Source: RHKX01 sp041393495 (lineage in GTDB: Bacteria > Actinomycetota > Thermoleophilia > Solirubrobacterales > 70-9). From it: 64,000 bases of DNA. The notes beneath the pieces were generated by a model. That model was not told where the DNA came from, searched no databases, and saw nothing but the letters and a program-made list of their open reading frames with translations. Below are positions 43,580 through 52,403 of this stretch, piece after piece. Positions within the stretch are counted from its first letter, which is position 1; each line of letters opens with the position of its first letter. Location of the stretch: contig JAWKKA010000006.1 of NCBI GenBank assembly GCA_041393495.1, positions 83,521-147,520 of the forward strand, given 5' to 3'. Position numbers and translations under genes: made by a program.

Positions 43580-45281
43580 GTGCCTGAACACGACGTATTG
43601 GTGATCGGGGCCGGACTCGCCGGACAGCGCGCAGCCCTCGCTGCCGCCGAGAGCGGCGTCTCGGTCGGAATCATCAGCAAGGTCCATCCGATCCGCTCGC
43701 ATTCGAATGCGGCGCAGGGCGGCATCAACGCGGCTTTGGCCGTCGACGACTCGTGGGAGTCCCACGCGTTCGACACGATCAAGGGCTCCGACTACCTGGG
43801 CGACCAGACGCGATCGAGGTGATGTGCTCGCGATATGCCGAACGAGCTGCTCCACCTCGAGCACATCGGCGTCACCTTCCATCGCAACGAGAAGGGGAGT
43901 TCGGCACCCGCGCGTTCGGCGGCGCCTCCAAGGCGCGGACTCCATTATCGCCGACATCACCGGCCAGGCGATCATGCACACGCTCTACGAGCAGCTCATG
44001 AAGTACGCCGAGCAGATCGACCGCTACGAGTGGTTCACGACCGACCTCGCGATCGACGACGAGGGCCGCTGTCGGCGCCGTCACCCGCAACATCCTCGAC
44101 GGCTCGACCGAGCTGTTCCGGGCGAAGAGCAAGTCGTCCTGCCTCCGGCGGCAACGGGCAGATCTGGCACCCGACCACCAACGCGCTGATCTGCACCGGC
44201 GACGAATCGCGATGGCCTGGCCGCCGGGGCGGCGCTGATGGACATGGAGATGATCCAGTACCACCCGACGACGCTGGCGGGCAAGGGCTTTCTGATCACC
44301 GAGGGCGCCCAGGCGAGGGCGCACCTGCTCAACGCCAGGGGCGAGCGGTTCATGGAGCGGTACGCCCCCAACAAGATGGAGCTCGCCTCCCGCGACGTCG
44401 TCTCCGGCAAAGCGGCGCGCCAGCGCCGGGCGGTGGCCGAGCAGACCGAGATCAACGAGGGCCGCGGCTTTCCCGGACGGCACCGTCGCTCTCGACATCA
44501 CCGTGGTCCCGCGCAAGCGGATCACGAGGCGCTTCGCAACGTCCTCGTCGGCCGCGACTTCGCCGGCGTCGACATCACCCGCGAGCCGATCCACATCAAG
44601 CCCGGCAACCACTACACGATGGGCGGGGTCAAGACCGACATCTGGGGCCGGACCAACGTCCCCGGCCTCTATGCGGCCGGCGAGGTCGCCTGCGTCTCGG
44701 TCCACGGCGGCAACCGGCTCGGCGCCAACTCGCTGCTCGACACGCTGATCTTCGGCCGCCGCTGCGGCGAGGACGGCGCCCAGCACGCCAAGGGCCATGG
44801 CTTCGGGCAGGTCTCGCGCTCCGTCCTCAGCGACGCCGAGGCGCGGGTCGACGCGATCATCGCGCGCGCCCACGAAGGCGGCCGCCGCGTCTCCGAGATC
44901 AAGGCCGAGCTCGGCGCGACGATGGACGCGAAGGTCGCGGTGTTCCGCGATGCCGAGGGCATCCAGAGCGCGCTCGAGACGGTCCGCCGGCTCAAGGAGG
45001 AGGCGACGAGCGCCTACGTGGACGACCGCAGCTCGATCTTCAACCAGGACGTGCTCGCGGCGATCGAGCTCCAGAACATGCTCGAGAACGCCGAGGCCTG
45101 CTGCATGGCGGCGCTCGAGCGCCGGGAGAGCCGCGGCGCGCAGTACCGCACCGACTACCCCGAGCGCAACGACGAGGAGTGGCTCAAGCACATCGACGTC
45201 ACGCTCGAGGACGGTGAGCCGAAGATCAGCTACTCGCCGGTGACGATCACCGACTGGCAACCACAGGAGAGGACCTACTAG
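43580..45281 (+). CDS. sdhA: succinate dehydrogenase flavoprotein subunit, about 11 indels
   Basis: FAD subunit oxidising succinate to fumarate. It begins VLVIGAGLAGQRAALAAAESG with the FAD-attachment region IRSHSNAAQGGINAAL, and ends with an intact stretch from HIKPGNHYTMGGVKTDIWGRTNVPGLYAAGEVACVSVHGGNRLGANSLLD. Between about 43806 and 44526 the frame breaks roughly eleven times by losses (or one gain) of 1-2 bases. The pieces GEFGTRAFGGASKART, SIIADITGQAIMHTLYEQL, ASGGNGQIWHPTTNAL and MIQYHPTTLAGKGFLITEGA are still fully conserved. After DVVS about 9 residues (GKAARQRRA) precede AEQTEINEG where none are expected; cause unknown. Clustering suggests a poorly polished spot. It is directly followed by sdhB. 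Confidence 0.9.
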
Positions 45282-46520
45282 ATGTCCGCTTACACCCTCA
45301 AGGTCCGTCGCTTCCAGCCGGAGTCGGAGGAGGACGACAAGCGCGGCGCCTACTGGGAGACGTTCGACGTCGAGCTCGACCCGACCCTCTCGGTCCTCGA
45401 CGGGCTGCTGCAGGCCAAGAACGACACCGATGGGACGCTCGCCGTGCGCTGCTCGTGCCGGGCCGCGATCTGCGGCTCCTGCGGGATGAAGATCAACGGC
45501 CAGTCGACGCTCGCCTGCAAGACCCGGATCGGGGAGGCGGCGGCGGAGGCGACGCGGATCAGCAGCGCGGATGCGAGCGGCCCGCTCATCTCCCCGCCGG
45601 CCGAGAAGGACCTGCCCGGCCCCGACGCCGCCGCCGACGGGGACGAGGCCGGGAGCAGCGAGCCGATCGTCATCGAGCCGATGGGGAACCAGCCGGTGAT
45701 CAAGGACCTCGTCACCGACATGGAGACGACCCACTGGGAGAAGATCCGCCGGGTGACCCCCTGGCTTCTGCCGAGCGGCCCGCCGCCCGAGCGCGAGCAC
45801 ATCGTCCCGGCCGAGGCGATGGTCGACGTCACCCAGTCGGTGGCCTGCATCCAGTGCGGCGCCTGCGTCTCCGCCTGCCTGTCGATGGAGGCCGACCCCG
45901 CCTTCATCGGCCCGGCCGCGCTCGCGAAGGCGTACCGCTTCGTCGGCGACCCGCGCGACGGGCAGACCACCGAGCGCCTCTACGACCTCGCCAACGACCC
46001 GCACGGCATCTACGACTGCACCCACTGCTTCGCCTGCGTCGACGTCTGTCCGAAGGGGGTGGCGCCGATGAACCAGATCATGCGCCTGCGCCGCCTCGCC
46101 GGCCATGACCACGACATCCAGGACGTCAACAACGGCCGCAACCACGAGCTCGGATTCGTCAAGAACATCAGGAAGAAGGGCACGCTCGACGAGGCGTTGC
46201 TGCTCCAGGAGTCCTACGCGCCGGGAATCAAGGGCAAGCTGCTGCCCCGCGTCGCCTCGATCAAGGGCCTGCTCGAGTCGCTGCCGACCGCTGTCCGCGG
46301 CATCCGGACCGGAAAGATGCGATCGGTCAGGAAGCTGATCCCCGGCCTCCACGAGAAGCTGCCCGGCGACGCCCAGGGCCACGTCAAGGCCATCTACGGG
46401 CAGGCCGAGGAGAGCCGTATCCAGCTCAACCTCTACGTGATCGGCGAGGGAGGGGAAGAGGACGTGGCGGCCGAGGCGGTCGAGCCCGAGGCTGCGTCGG
46501 AGGAGCCGAGCAACGCATGA
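45282..46520 (+). CDS. sdhB: succinate dehydrogenase iron-sulfur subunit, extended
   Basis: Electron-transfer subunit, 412 residues against about 240 normally. The [2Fe-2S] site is RCSCRAAICGSCGMKINGQSTLACKT. The [4Fe-4S]/[3Fe-4S] sites are CIQCGACVSACLSM and CTHCFACVDVCPKGVAP. A Pro/Asp/Glu-rich insertion (about residues 105-135) separates the two domains. After the last cluster another 140 residues follow (NHELGFVKNIRKKGTLDEALLLQESY...), resembling the linker that in HdrC-type proteins contacts the CCG subunit. The start codon abuts the sdhA stop with GGAGAGG upstream. The next gene completes a type-E complex. Confidence 0.93.
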   Translation: MSAYTLKVRRFQPESEEDDKRGAYWETFDVELDPTLSVLDGLLQAKNDTDGTLAVRCSCRAAICGSCGMKINGQSTLACKTRIGEAAAEATRISSADASGPLISPPAEKDLPGPDAAADGDEAGSSEPIVIEPMGNQPVIKDLVTDMETTHWEKIRRVTPWLLPSGPPPEREHIVPAEAMVDVTQSVACIQCGACVSACLSMEADPAFIGPAALAKAYRFVGDPRDGQTTERLYDLANDPHGIYDCTHCFACVDVCPKGVAPMNQIMRLRRLAGHDHDIQDVNNGRNHELGFVKNIRKKGTLDEALLLQESYAPGIKGKLLPRVASIKGLLESLPTAVRGIRTGKMRSVRKLIPGLHEKLPGDAQGHVKAIYGQAEESRIQLNLYVIGEGGEEDVAAEAVEPEAASEEPSNA

Positions 46521-46551
46521 ACCCCACGAACCCGATGGACAGGAGCAACGA

Positions 46552-47445
46552 ATGAAGCTCGCCTACTGGCCCGGCTGCGTCTCGCGCGGCTTCACCCCCG
46601 AGCTGCACGGCTCGATGGCGCTGACCGCGGAGGCGCTGGGGATCGAGCTGGTGACGCTCGACCGCGCCAACTGCTGCGGCGCCGGCGTCATCGCCGAGCA
46701 CAACCAGGAGCTGGCGGACACGCTCAACGCCCGCACGTTCGCGCTCGCCCAGGAGACCGGGCTGGCGATGATGAACATCTGCTCGACCTGCCAGGGCGCC
46801 CAGTCGGAGTGCCAGCAGCGGCTCGACGCCGACTCCGCCTACCGGGCCCACATCAACGAGGCCCTGAGCGGCGAGGGGCTCGAGTACAAGAAGGGCAAGG
46901 ACGGCTTCACGAACAAGAACTTCCTCTGGCTCCTCGTCGAGGACTACGGCCTCGACGAGCTGGCCGCGAAGGTGAAGCGGCCGCTCGCCGGCCTCCGGGT
47001 CGGGCCGTTCTACGGCTGCTACGTGCTGCGACCGAAGACCCGGCTCGGCTACGACGAGCATCCCGACCGCGACCTCTACCTCGAGCAGGTGATCGAGGTG
47101 CTCGGCGGTGAGGTCGTCGACTACGACGGCGCCAGGCGCTGCTGCGGCTTCCCGGTCATCACGATGAACCGGGAGACCTCGCTGCGGCAGTCCGGCACCC
47201 ACGTCGGCGACGCGATCGACGCCGGGGCCGACTGCCTGGTCACCCCGTGCCCGCTCTGCCACCTCAACCTCGACATGCAGCAGCCCGAGGCAGCGAAGGT
47301 CGTCGGCCGCGATCTCGGCCTCGCCGTCCTGCACCTGCCCCAGCTCGTCGGCTTGGCGCTCGGCTTCGACCCCAAGCAGCTCGGCATGCCGCTGCACATC
47401 GCCTCGACGGTCGCCGTGGACGACCGGATCTCGACGCCGGCGTAG
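46552..47445 (+). CDS. CCG-domain membrane-associated subunit of type-E succinate dehydrogenase (HdrB/SdhE-like)
   Basis: The 297-residue protein has two cysteine-rich CCG domains: YWPGCVSR, ANCCGAGVIAEHN and ICSTCQGAQSEC in the first; FYGCYVLRP, RRCCGFPVITMNRE and CPLCHLNLD in the second. Such proteins, related to heterodisulfide reductase HdrB, replace the cytochrome b anchors SdhC/SdhD in type-E complexes of archaea, Campylobacter and cyanobacteria, where they carry a noncubane cluster and pass electrons to quinone. AGGAGC lies 7 bp before the ATG and 31 bp separate it from sdhB. No SdhC/D gene is nearby. Confidence 0.9.
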   Translation: MKLAYWPGCVSRGFTPELHGSMALTAEALGIELVTLDRANCCGAGVIAEHNQELADTLNARTFALAQETGLAMMNICSTCQGAQSECQQRLDADSAYRAHINEALSGEGLEYKKGKDGFTNKNFLWLLVEDYGLDELAAKVKRPLAGLRVGPFYGCYVLRPKTRLGYDEHPDRDLYLEQVIEVLGGEVVDYDGARRCCGFPVITMNRETSLRQSGTHVGDAIDAGADCLVTPCPLCHLNLDMQQPEAAKVVGRDLGLAVLHLPQLVGLALGFDPKQLGMPLHIASTVAVDDRISTPA

Positions 47446-47464
47446 CCGGGATCAGGCGCACGTC

Positions 47465-47488
47465 GGAAGGCCCTCCCGCGGCCTTTCC
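47465..47488. terminator. possible bidirectional terminator hairpin
   Basis: GGAAGGCC and GGCCTTTCC pair around a 7-nt loop with one bulged base, 20 bp past the stop of the CCG subunit and before the convergent membrane-protein gene. Confidence 0.4.
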
Positions 47489-47574
47489 GGACAAACCGAC
47501 CCCGGCATCGAGGGGTGGGTGATCTTGCCCGCGTCATGCGGCGGTGCGATGACCGAGGCGACCGGGGGTGGCGC

Positions 47575-50007
47575 TCAGCGCGCCCGGTACCAGTCGACGT
47601 AGCGGCGGCAGGCCTGGCGGACGGGGATCCGCTCGACCGCGTCCGGCCCGAGCGGCGTCGCCGTCAACGAGCGCAGATGGGCATCGTTCGGGGCCCCCAG
47701 CAGGCGCGCGAGCAGGTTCGGCCGCTCCGGCTCGACGCTGACGGTGGCCGCCGTCGGCCGCTCGACCGTGACCTTCGCGACCGGGAAGGTCGGGGTCTCG
47801 CCGCGGAAGTCGAGGTTGGCCGCGATGGTCGTGTCGAGGCCGAGCTGGGGCGAGCTGACGCGAAGCGGGCGGCGGCTGTCGTATTCGAGCGAGATCAGCC
47901 AGCGCCCCGGCTTCGGGACCTCGAGCCGGATCGTCGCCGGAGCGCCGTCGGAGGCAGTCGGGCCGGGCCTCCAGCCGGACGGCTCGGCGATCACCGGCCT
48001 GGTGTTCCAGACCAGCGCAGTGCCCTGATGCTTGGCGACCCGGTGCTGGACGGGGTCGCTGCAGTCGAGGACGGCGCCCGGCGCCGTCCCCTCGTCGAGC
48101 GTCTTGCGCCGGCCGGTCCGGCCGGTGTTCTCGTAGAGGACGTAGTCGCGGGTCCGCTCGACCTCGCGGAACCGGGGTGGAACGCCGGAGGCGGGGCCGC
48201 CGGTGGTAGCGAGGATGTAGCGGAAGCTGTCGAGGGTCGAGGGGAAGACGGCGTCGACATCGAACTTCTCGCCTCCCCCCTCCCCTTTCTTGAACCGCGG
48301 TCGGGCGTCCTCGACGTCGTAGAAGTTGGTGACGATCCCGGTGATCTCGCCGGAGCCGCGCAGCTCCCAGCCGATGAAGTCGTCGCGGCCGAGGAACAGC
48401 ACCGGCTCGCCGGCGACGACGTCGCGGAACGACTCGAGCTGGCGGGCGTGCGAGTCGGGGGCGACCGGGGCGTTGCGGATCACCAGGAACGACGATCCGG
48501 CGGCCGCCAGCACGAGGACGACGCCGAGCGCGAGCGCCGGGCCGCGCCGGGCCGCCAGCGTCCCGCGGAGCGCGATCGCGATCACGACCGGGGCGAGGAT
48601 CGCGAGGGCCTTCGCGGCGATGTAGGGGCTGCTGAAAAGTGCCGCGAGCACGTAGACGGTGGCCATGGCGACGAGCAGCGCCGGCAACGCCCACTGGCGC
48701 TCGCGGCGGTCCCGGAGCAGGCCGAGGACGAGGGCCGCCAACCCGATCAGCGCCCCGGCGTAGAAGGCGAGCGCCGGCGCCCCCGCCGAGGACGGGGTGG
48801 CGTCGAACTCGCCGGCCGGCCAGATCGCGAGCGCCTCGAGCGGCGACAGCGACTGCGCGAGGTTGCCGAGGTCGGAGCCGAAGCGGTCCGGGTTGAGGGC
48901 GGAGATGCGACTGAAGCTCGCGATCCGGCTCCACTCGCCGGCGGTGGCGATCGCGACGACGACCACCAGCCCGAGCAGGTAGGGGGCGAGCCGGCGGGCC
49001 CAGCCGGCGGGCAGCTCCAGCCGCGGCCTGGCGAGAAACCAGCGCGCCAGCAGGACGGCGACCGCGACCGCGGCGATCCAGAGCAGGCCGGGAAGGCTGT
49101 AGTTGAAGGCCGACGCGGCCGCGAGCACCGCGAGCGGTAGAACCCGGCGGACGGGATGGACGGGGTCGGCCCGGCCCGCCGCCGGCCGATCCGGCGCCGT
49201 CGCGCCCGTCCGGCTCCGCTGGCCCGGCCGCAGGGCGCCCGGCCCGCTCTCCTCCAGCGGCGTCCGGACGCCGACCAGCTCGGCCAGCGACAGCGCGAAG
49301 CCGATCAGCAGCATCGCCTGAAGCGGCTCCTTGAACGCCCCCTGGGTGAGGTAGGCGGCGCCGAGGTAGGGGAGCGCGACCAGCGACGCGCCGATGATCA
49401 GGCGCGGCCGCGACATCCGCCCGAGCAGGCCGATCCCGAGCAGTCCGAACAGCGGCGCGAGCGCGATCGTGAAGCCGGCGAAGACGTCGACGAGGCCGGC
49501 GCCGGTCGCCCGTGAGATCGCGGCGACGACCGCGTGGGGGCCGATCGGATAGCCACCCTTGATGAAGCTCGGCACGACCCCCGAGTAGTCGCTGATGTAG
49601 TCGGCGATGATCAGGTGCGAGGCCATGTCGTCGTTGACGAGACCGGCGCCGAGGACCCCGACGGAACCGGCGATCGCGAACGGCAGCACGGCGGCGGCGA
49701 CCGTGATGACGACGACCGGCAGGCCGACGGCGAGGGCGCCGGGGCGGCCGCGGGTCCGGCCGCGAAGCCAGGCGGCGGCGGCTACGGTGAGGACGCCGAG
49801 GGCGATGGCCGCCGTCGTCGCGTGGCCGGGCAGCCGGACCGCTATCCCGCCGGCGAGGATCAGGACCGCGAGCCCGTAGGCGGGGGCGAGCCAGGTGAAC
49901 GCGAGCGGCCGCGCCCTGCTCGCCCCGGCAGCGATCGCCGCGAGCGCCTGGCCGAGGACGAGCGCCGCGCCGAGGACGATTGTCAGGGTGGCGACGGCTC
50001 CGGCCAC
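47575..50007 (-). CDS. large multi-spanning membrane protein, GT-C-like
   Basis: The 810-residue protein has about 12-14 hydrophobic helices in the first 520 residues and a soluble C-terminal domain (about 540-810). Early loops contain NDDMASHLIIADYISDY, an acidic-pair loop like the catalytic loop of GT-C glycosyltransferases and of the DUF6541 class. The soluble part has beta-rich segments (LVWNTRPVIAEPSGW, WLISLEYDSRRPL) like carbohydrate-binding or lectin folds. Likely a cell-envelope polysaccharide enzyme; no specific reaction can be assigned. The start is a GTG at 50005-50007. It lies 71 bp downstream of the secreted hydrolase gene. Confidence 0.7.
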   Translation of the reverse strand: MAGAVATLTIVLGAALVLGQALAAIAAGASRARPLAFTWLAPAYGLAVLILAGGIAVRLPGHATTAAIALGVLTVAAAAWLRGRTRGRPGALAVGLPVVVITVAAAVLPFAIAGSVGVLGAGLVNDDMASHLIIADYISDYSGVVPSFIKGGYPIGPHAVVAAISRATGAGLVDVFAGFTIALAPLFGLLGIGLLGRMSRPRLIIGASLVALPYLGAAYLTQGAFKEPLQAMLLIGFALSLAELVGVRTPLEESGPGALRPGQRSRTGATAPDRPAAGRADPVHPVRRVLPLAVLAAASAFNYSLPGLLWIAAVAVAVLLARWFLARPRLELPAGWARRLAPYLLGLVVVVAIATAGEWSRIASFSRISALNPDRFGSDLGNLAQSLSPLEALAIWPAGEFDATPSSAGAPALAFYAGALIGLAALVLGLLRDRRERQWALPALLVAMATVYVLAALFSSPYIAAKALAILAPVVIAIALRGTLAARRGPALALGVVLVLAAAGSSFLVIRNAPVAPDSHARQLESFRDVVAGEPVLFLGRDDFIGWELRGSGEITGIVTNFYDVEDARPRFKKGEGGGEKFDVDAVFPSTLDSFRYILATTGGPASGVPPRFREVERTRDYVLYENTGRTGRRKTLDEGTAPGAVLDCSDPVQHRVAKHQGTALVWNTRPVIAEPSGWRPGPTASDGAPATIRLEVPKPGRWLISLEYDSRRPLRVSSPQLGLDTTIAANLDFRGETPTFPVAKVTVERPTAATVSVEPERPNLLARLLGAPNDAHLRSLTATPLGPDAVERIPVRQACRRYVDWYRAR

Positions 50008-50078
50008 CGCGGCATCGTAGGCGAAGGCAATGGCCGCTCAGCGGGCCGCGGCCCACACCGCCACCACCGGATCGGCCG

Positions 50079-52304
50079 TCAGCGCCTGCGCTTGCGCGCC
50101 TTCACCCTGAAGCGCTTGACGGTCGGCTTCCGCTGCTCGTTGCCCTCGGCGTCGATCGCGTAGACGCGGAACCTGTGCTTGCCCCTCCCGACCCGGCGGT
50201 ACCTCACGGGTGAGTTGCAGCGCCTCCAGCGGCCCTTGTCCAGCCTGCACTCGTAGGAGGCGATCCCGCTGCCGCCACGGTCGTTGCCGCCGAGCTTGAC
50301 CGTCACCCTCGCACCCCGCTTCCGCTTCCGCTTTCCACGCTTCAGCCTCCCGACCTCGATCCGCTTGACCCTGGCCCGCGGCGGGTCGAAGTCGGGCGCC
50401 CGCCTCGTCGTCAGCGACCTGAACCCGGGCGCGGCCGTGTAGCCCGGCGGCAGGTAGCGGGGCTTCGGGACAGTGACGACGCCTGCCGCCCCCGCGCCCT
50501 GGACCGTCGGCACCCGCAGCTCGATGGCGCGGACGACGATCGGGTGCTGGGCGGCCGCGTCGCCGGCGTCGCTGACGTTGACGTGCGAGTAGGGCGCGTC
50601 ATCGGCGAGCAGCTCGAGCTTCAGCGAGTGGCCGGCGGCGACGTGCCACATGCTCGGGTGCAGTTGCAGGACCTGGACCAGGTCGGGCATGCCCACCCGC
50701 GGCCGCAGCAGCCCGCGCTCGACCAGCGTCTCCCGGCCGTCGGGGCCGACGTCGAGAAGCCGCGCGGCGAGCTGATCGCTGCGGCCGCTGACGTCGAGCC
50801 GCATCAGCAGCGTCGCCGAGCCGCGGATGTCGTAGCCGCTGCCGGTGGCCGGATCGGTCCGGTAGTTGGCGGAGGCCGGGTTGTCGGCGGCGGGAGCGGT
50901 CGCGCAGGCCGTGGTGGTGTCGCCGAAGAACGTCGCGCCGTCCCGCGAGCCGCTCGCCCGGATCGTCTCTGGCTCGATCGAGCGCACCCGCACCTCGCCT
51001 GCCGATGCGTCGGCCCACCGGTCGATCGTGAACGGGCCGCTCGACGGCGTCGATGCCGGGCAGGTGAACCCGGTCATCACCACGTTTTCGGGCGGCCTGG
51101 TCCCGGTCCGCGCGTCGCGGACGTAGTAGTTCATCCAGGCCTCGCGCAGGCTCGCGAAGAAGCTGTCCTTGTCCTGCGAGCGCGGGTGGCCGAAGTCGCC
51201 GAAGAACATCGAGACCGGCACGTCGGGGTGCAGGGCGCGGATCTTGTTGTAGAGCTTGATCGACTCGTCACCGCCGACGAAGTCGTCGTTCCAGCCGTCG
51301 CCGATGATCATCGGGGCGGGCGCGACCGAGGCGTCGACGACGTTGTAGGCACCGTGGGTGCGAAGCGCCTCGCGAAGCAACGGCTTCATCGCGTCGTAGG
51401 GACCGGGACCGTTGGCGCCGTCGCCGAGCGCCAGCAGATCGGGGCCGATGTTGCCGACGAGGCTCGCGCTCGGGCCGAGCAGGAAGCCGTTCATCACGCC
51501 GGCCTTCTGCACGCCGACGCGGGCGTCTCCGTCAGGCCCGAAGTAGGGCGCGTCGGCGACGTAGTCGAGCGTCGAGCCGTTCGGCATCTGCGTGTAGATG
51601 ATGTCGGCCGCGAGGGTGCTCGGCGCCGCCGCGGCGATGTGGAGCGGGATGCCGTCCGGGCTCCGCCAGCGGGTGTAGGTGCCGTCGGGGAGGACCGTGC
51701 GCGAGTTCAGGGCCCCGAGGGTCGAGGCCATCATCCCGCCATAGGAGCTGCCGAAGGCGCCGATGCGATCGGGATCGACCAGGCCCTCATCGACGAGATG
51801 GCCGATCAGGTACTGGGCGTCGCGTGCCTCATAACGCGTGTCGATCGCATCGACCGTGCCGTCGGAGCAGTCGGCCCAGGCGGGCAGCCCCGCCCGCGAG
51901 GCGACGGTGCCGCAACTCTCGTGCCAGCCGCGGTCGGTCATGCTGAACACCGCGTAGCCCTGCCGGAGCCAGCGCTGTGCGGCGCTCTGGCCGGCCTTCG
52001 CACCGGCCCAGCCGTGGTAGAGGCCGATCAGGGGGAAGCCGCCGTCGGGGCCGCTGTTCGGCTCCGGCGGAATGAAGACGGCGACGTCGATCGGGGTGCC
52101 GTCCCAGCTCTGCACCCGCGTCGAGACGCCGCTGCACCAACGCTGCCCGTCGGTGGCGCCGCCGCTGCGCACGGTGCAGGTCACGGGCGGGCTCGGCATC
52201 CCGGTGAAGACCGAGGCGACGGCGGCCTGCGCGGCCGGGGCGAGCCCGAGCACCGCCACCGCGACCGCCAGGCCCACCGTCCCCCGTCGCGCGATCGTGC
52301 TCAT
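50079..52304 (-). CDS. secreted CocE/NonD (S15 X-Pro peptidase-like) hydrolase with Ig-like tail
   Basis: The 741-residue protein with signal peptide MSTIARRGTVGLAVAVAVLGLAPAAQA. The alpha/beta hydrolase part includes PLIGLYHGWAG, the nucleophile GAFGSSYGGMMAS, IGDGWNDDF (acid) and FFGDFGHPRSQD (His). A jelly-roll domain typical of CocE/S15 enzymes follows to about residue 620. The last 100 residues form an Ig-like unit (IASYECRLDKGRWRRCNSPVRY) ending in a Lys/Arg-rich tail (KRFRVKARKRRR). That repeat unit is common on actinobacterial exported proteins. GGAGGAG lies upstream of the ATG. It probably cleaves esters or peptides outside the cell; substrate unknown. Confidence 0.85.
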   Translation of the reverse strand: MSTIARRGTVGLAVAVAVLGLAPAAQAAVASVFTGMPSPPVTCTVRSGGATDGQRWCSGVSTRVQSWDGTPIDVAVFIPPEPNSGPDGGFPLIGLYHGWAGAKAGQSAAQRWLRQGYAVFSMTDRGWHESCGTVASRAGLPAWADCSDGTVDAIDTRYEARDAQYLIGHLVDEGLVDPDRIGAFGSSYGGMMASTLGALNSRTVLPDGTYTRWRSPDGIPLHIAAAAPSTLAADIIYTQMPNGSTLDYVADAPYFGPDGDARVGVQKAGVMNGFLLGPSASLVGNIGPDLLALGDGANGPGPYDAMKPLLREALRTHGAYNVVDASVAPAPMIIGDGWNDDFVGGDESIKLYNKIRALHPDVPVSMFFGDFGHPRSQDKDSFFASLREAWMNYYVRDARTGTRPPENVVMTGFTCPASTPSSGPFTIDRWADASAGEVRVRSIEPETIRASGSRDGATFFGDTTTACATAPAADNPASANYRTDPATGSGYDIRGSATLLMRLDVSGRSDQLAARLLDVGPDGRETLVERGLLRPRVGMPDLVQVLQLHPSMWHVAAGHSLKLELLADDAPYSHVNVSDAGDAAAQHPIVVRAIELRVPTVQGAGAAGVVTVPKPRYLPPGYTAAPGFRSLTTRRAPDFDPPRARVKRIEVGRLKRGKRKRKRGARVTVKLGGNDRGGSGIASYECRLDKGRWRRCNSPVRYRRVGRGKHRFRVYAIDAEGNEQRKPTVKRFRVKARKRRR

Positions 52305-52403
52305 GCCGGCACCACTCCTCCGCTCCCTTCGAGTCGATCCTCAACCCCCCAACCCGGATGCGCCGGCGAAGGTTCGGTGCGGGGCCCGGGCGGGCCGGTC
52401 GGG

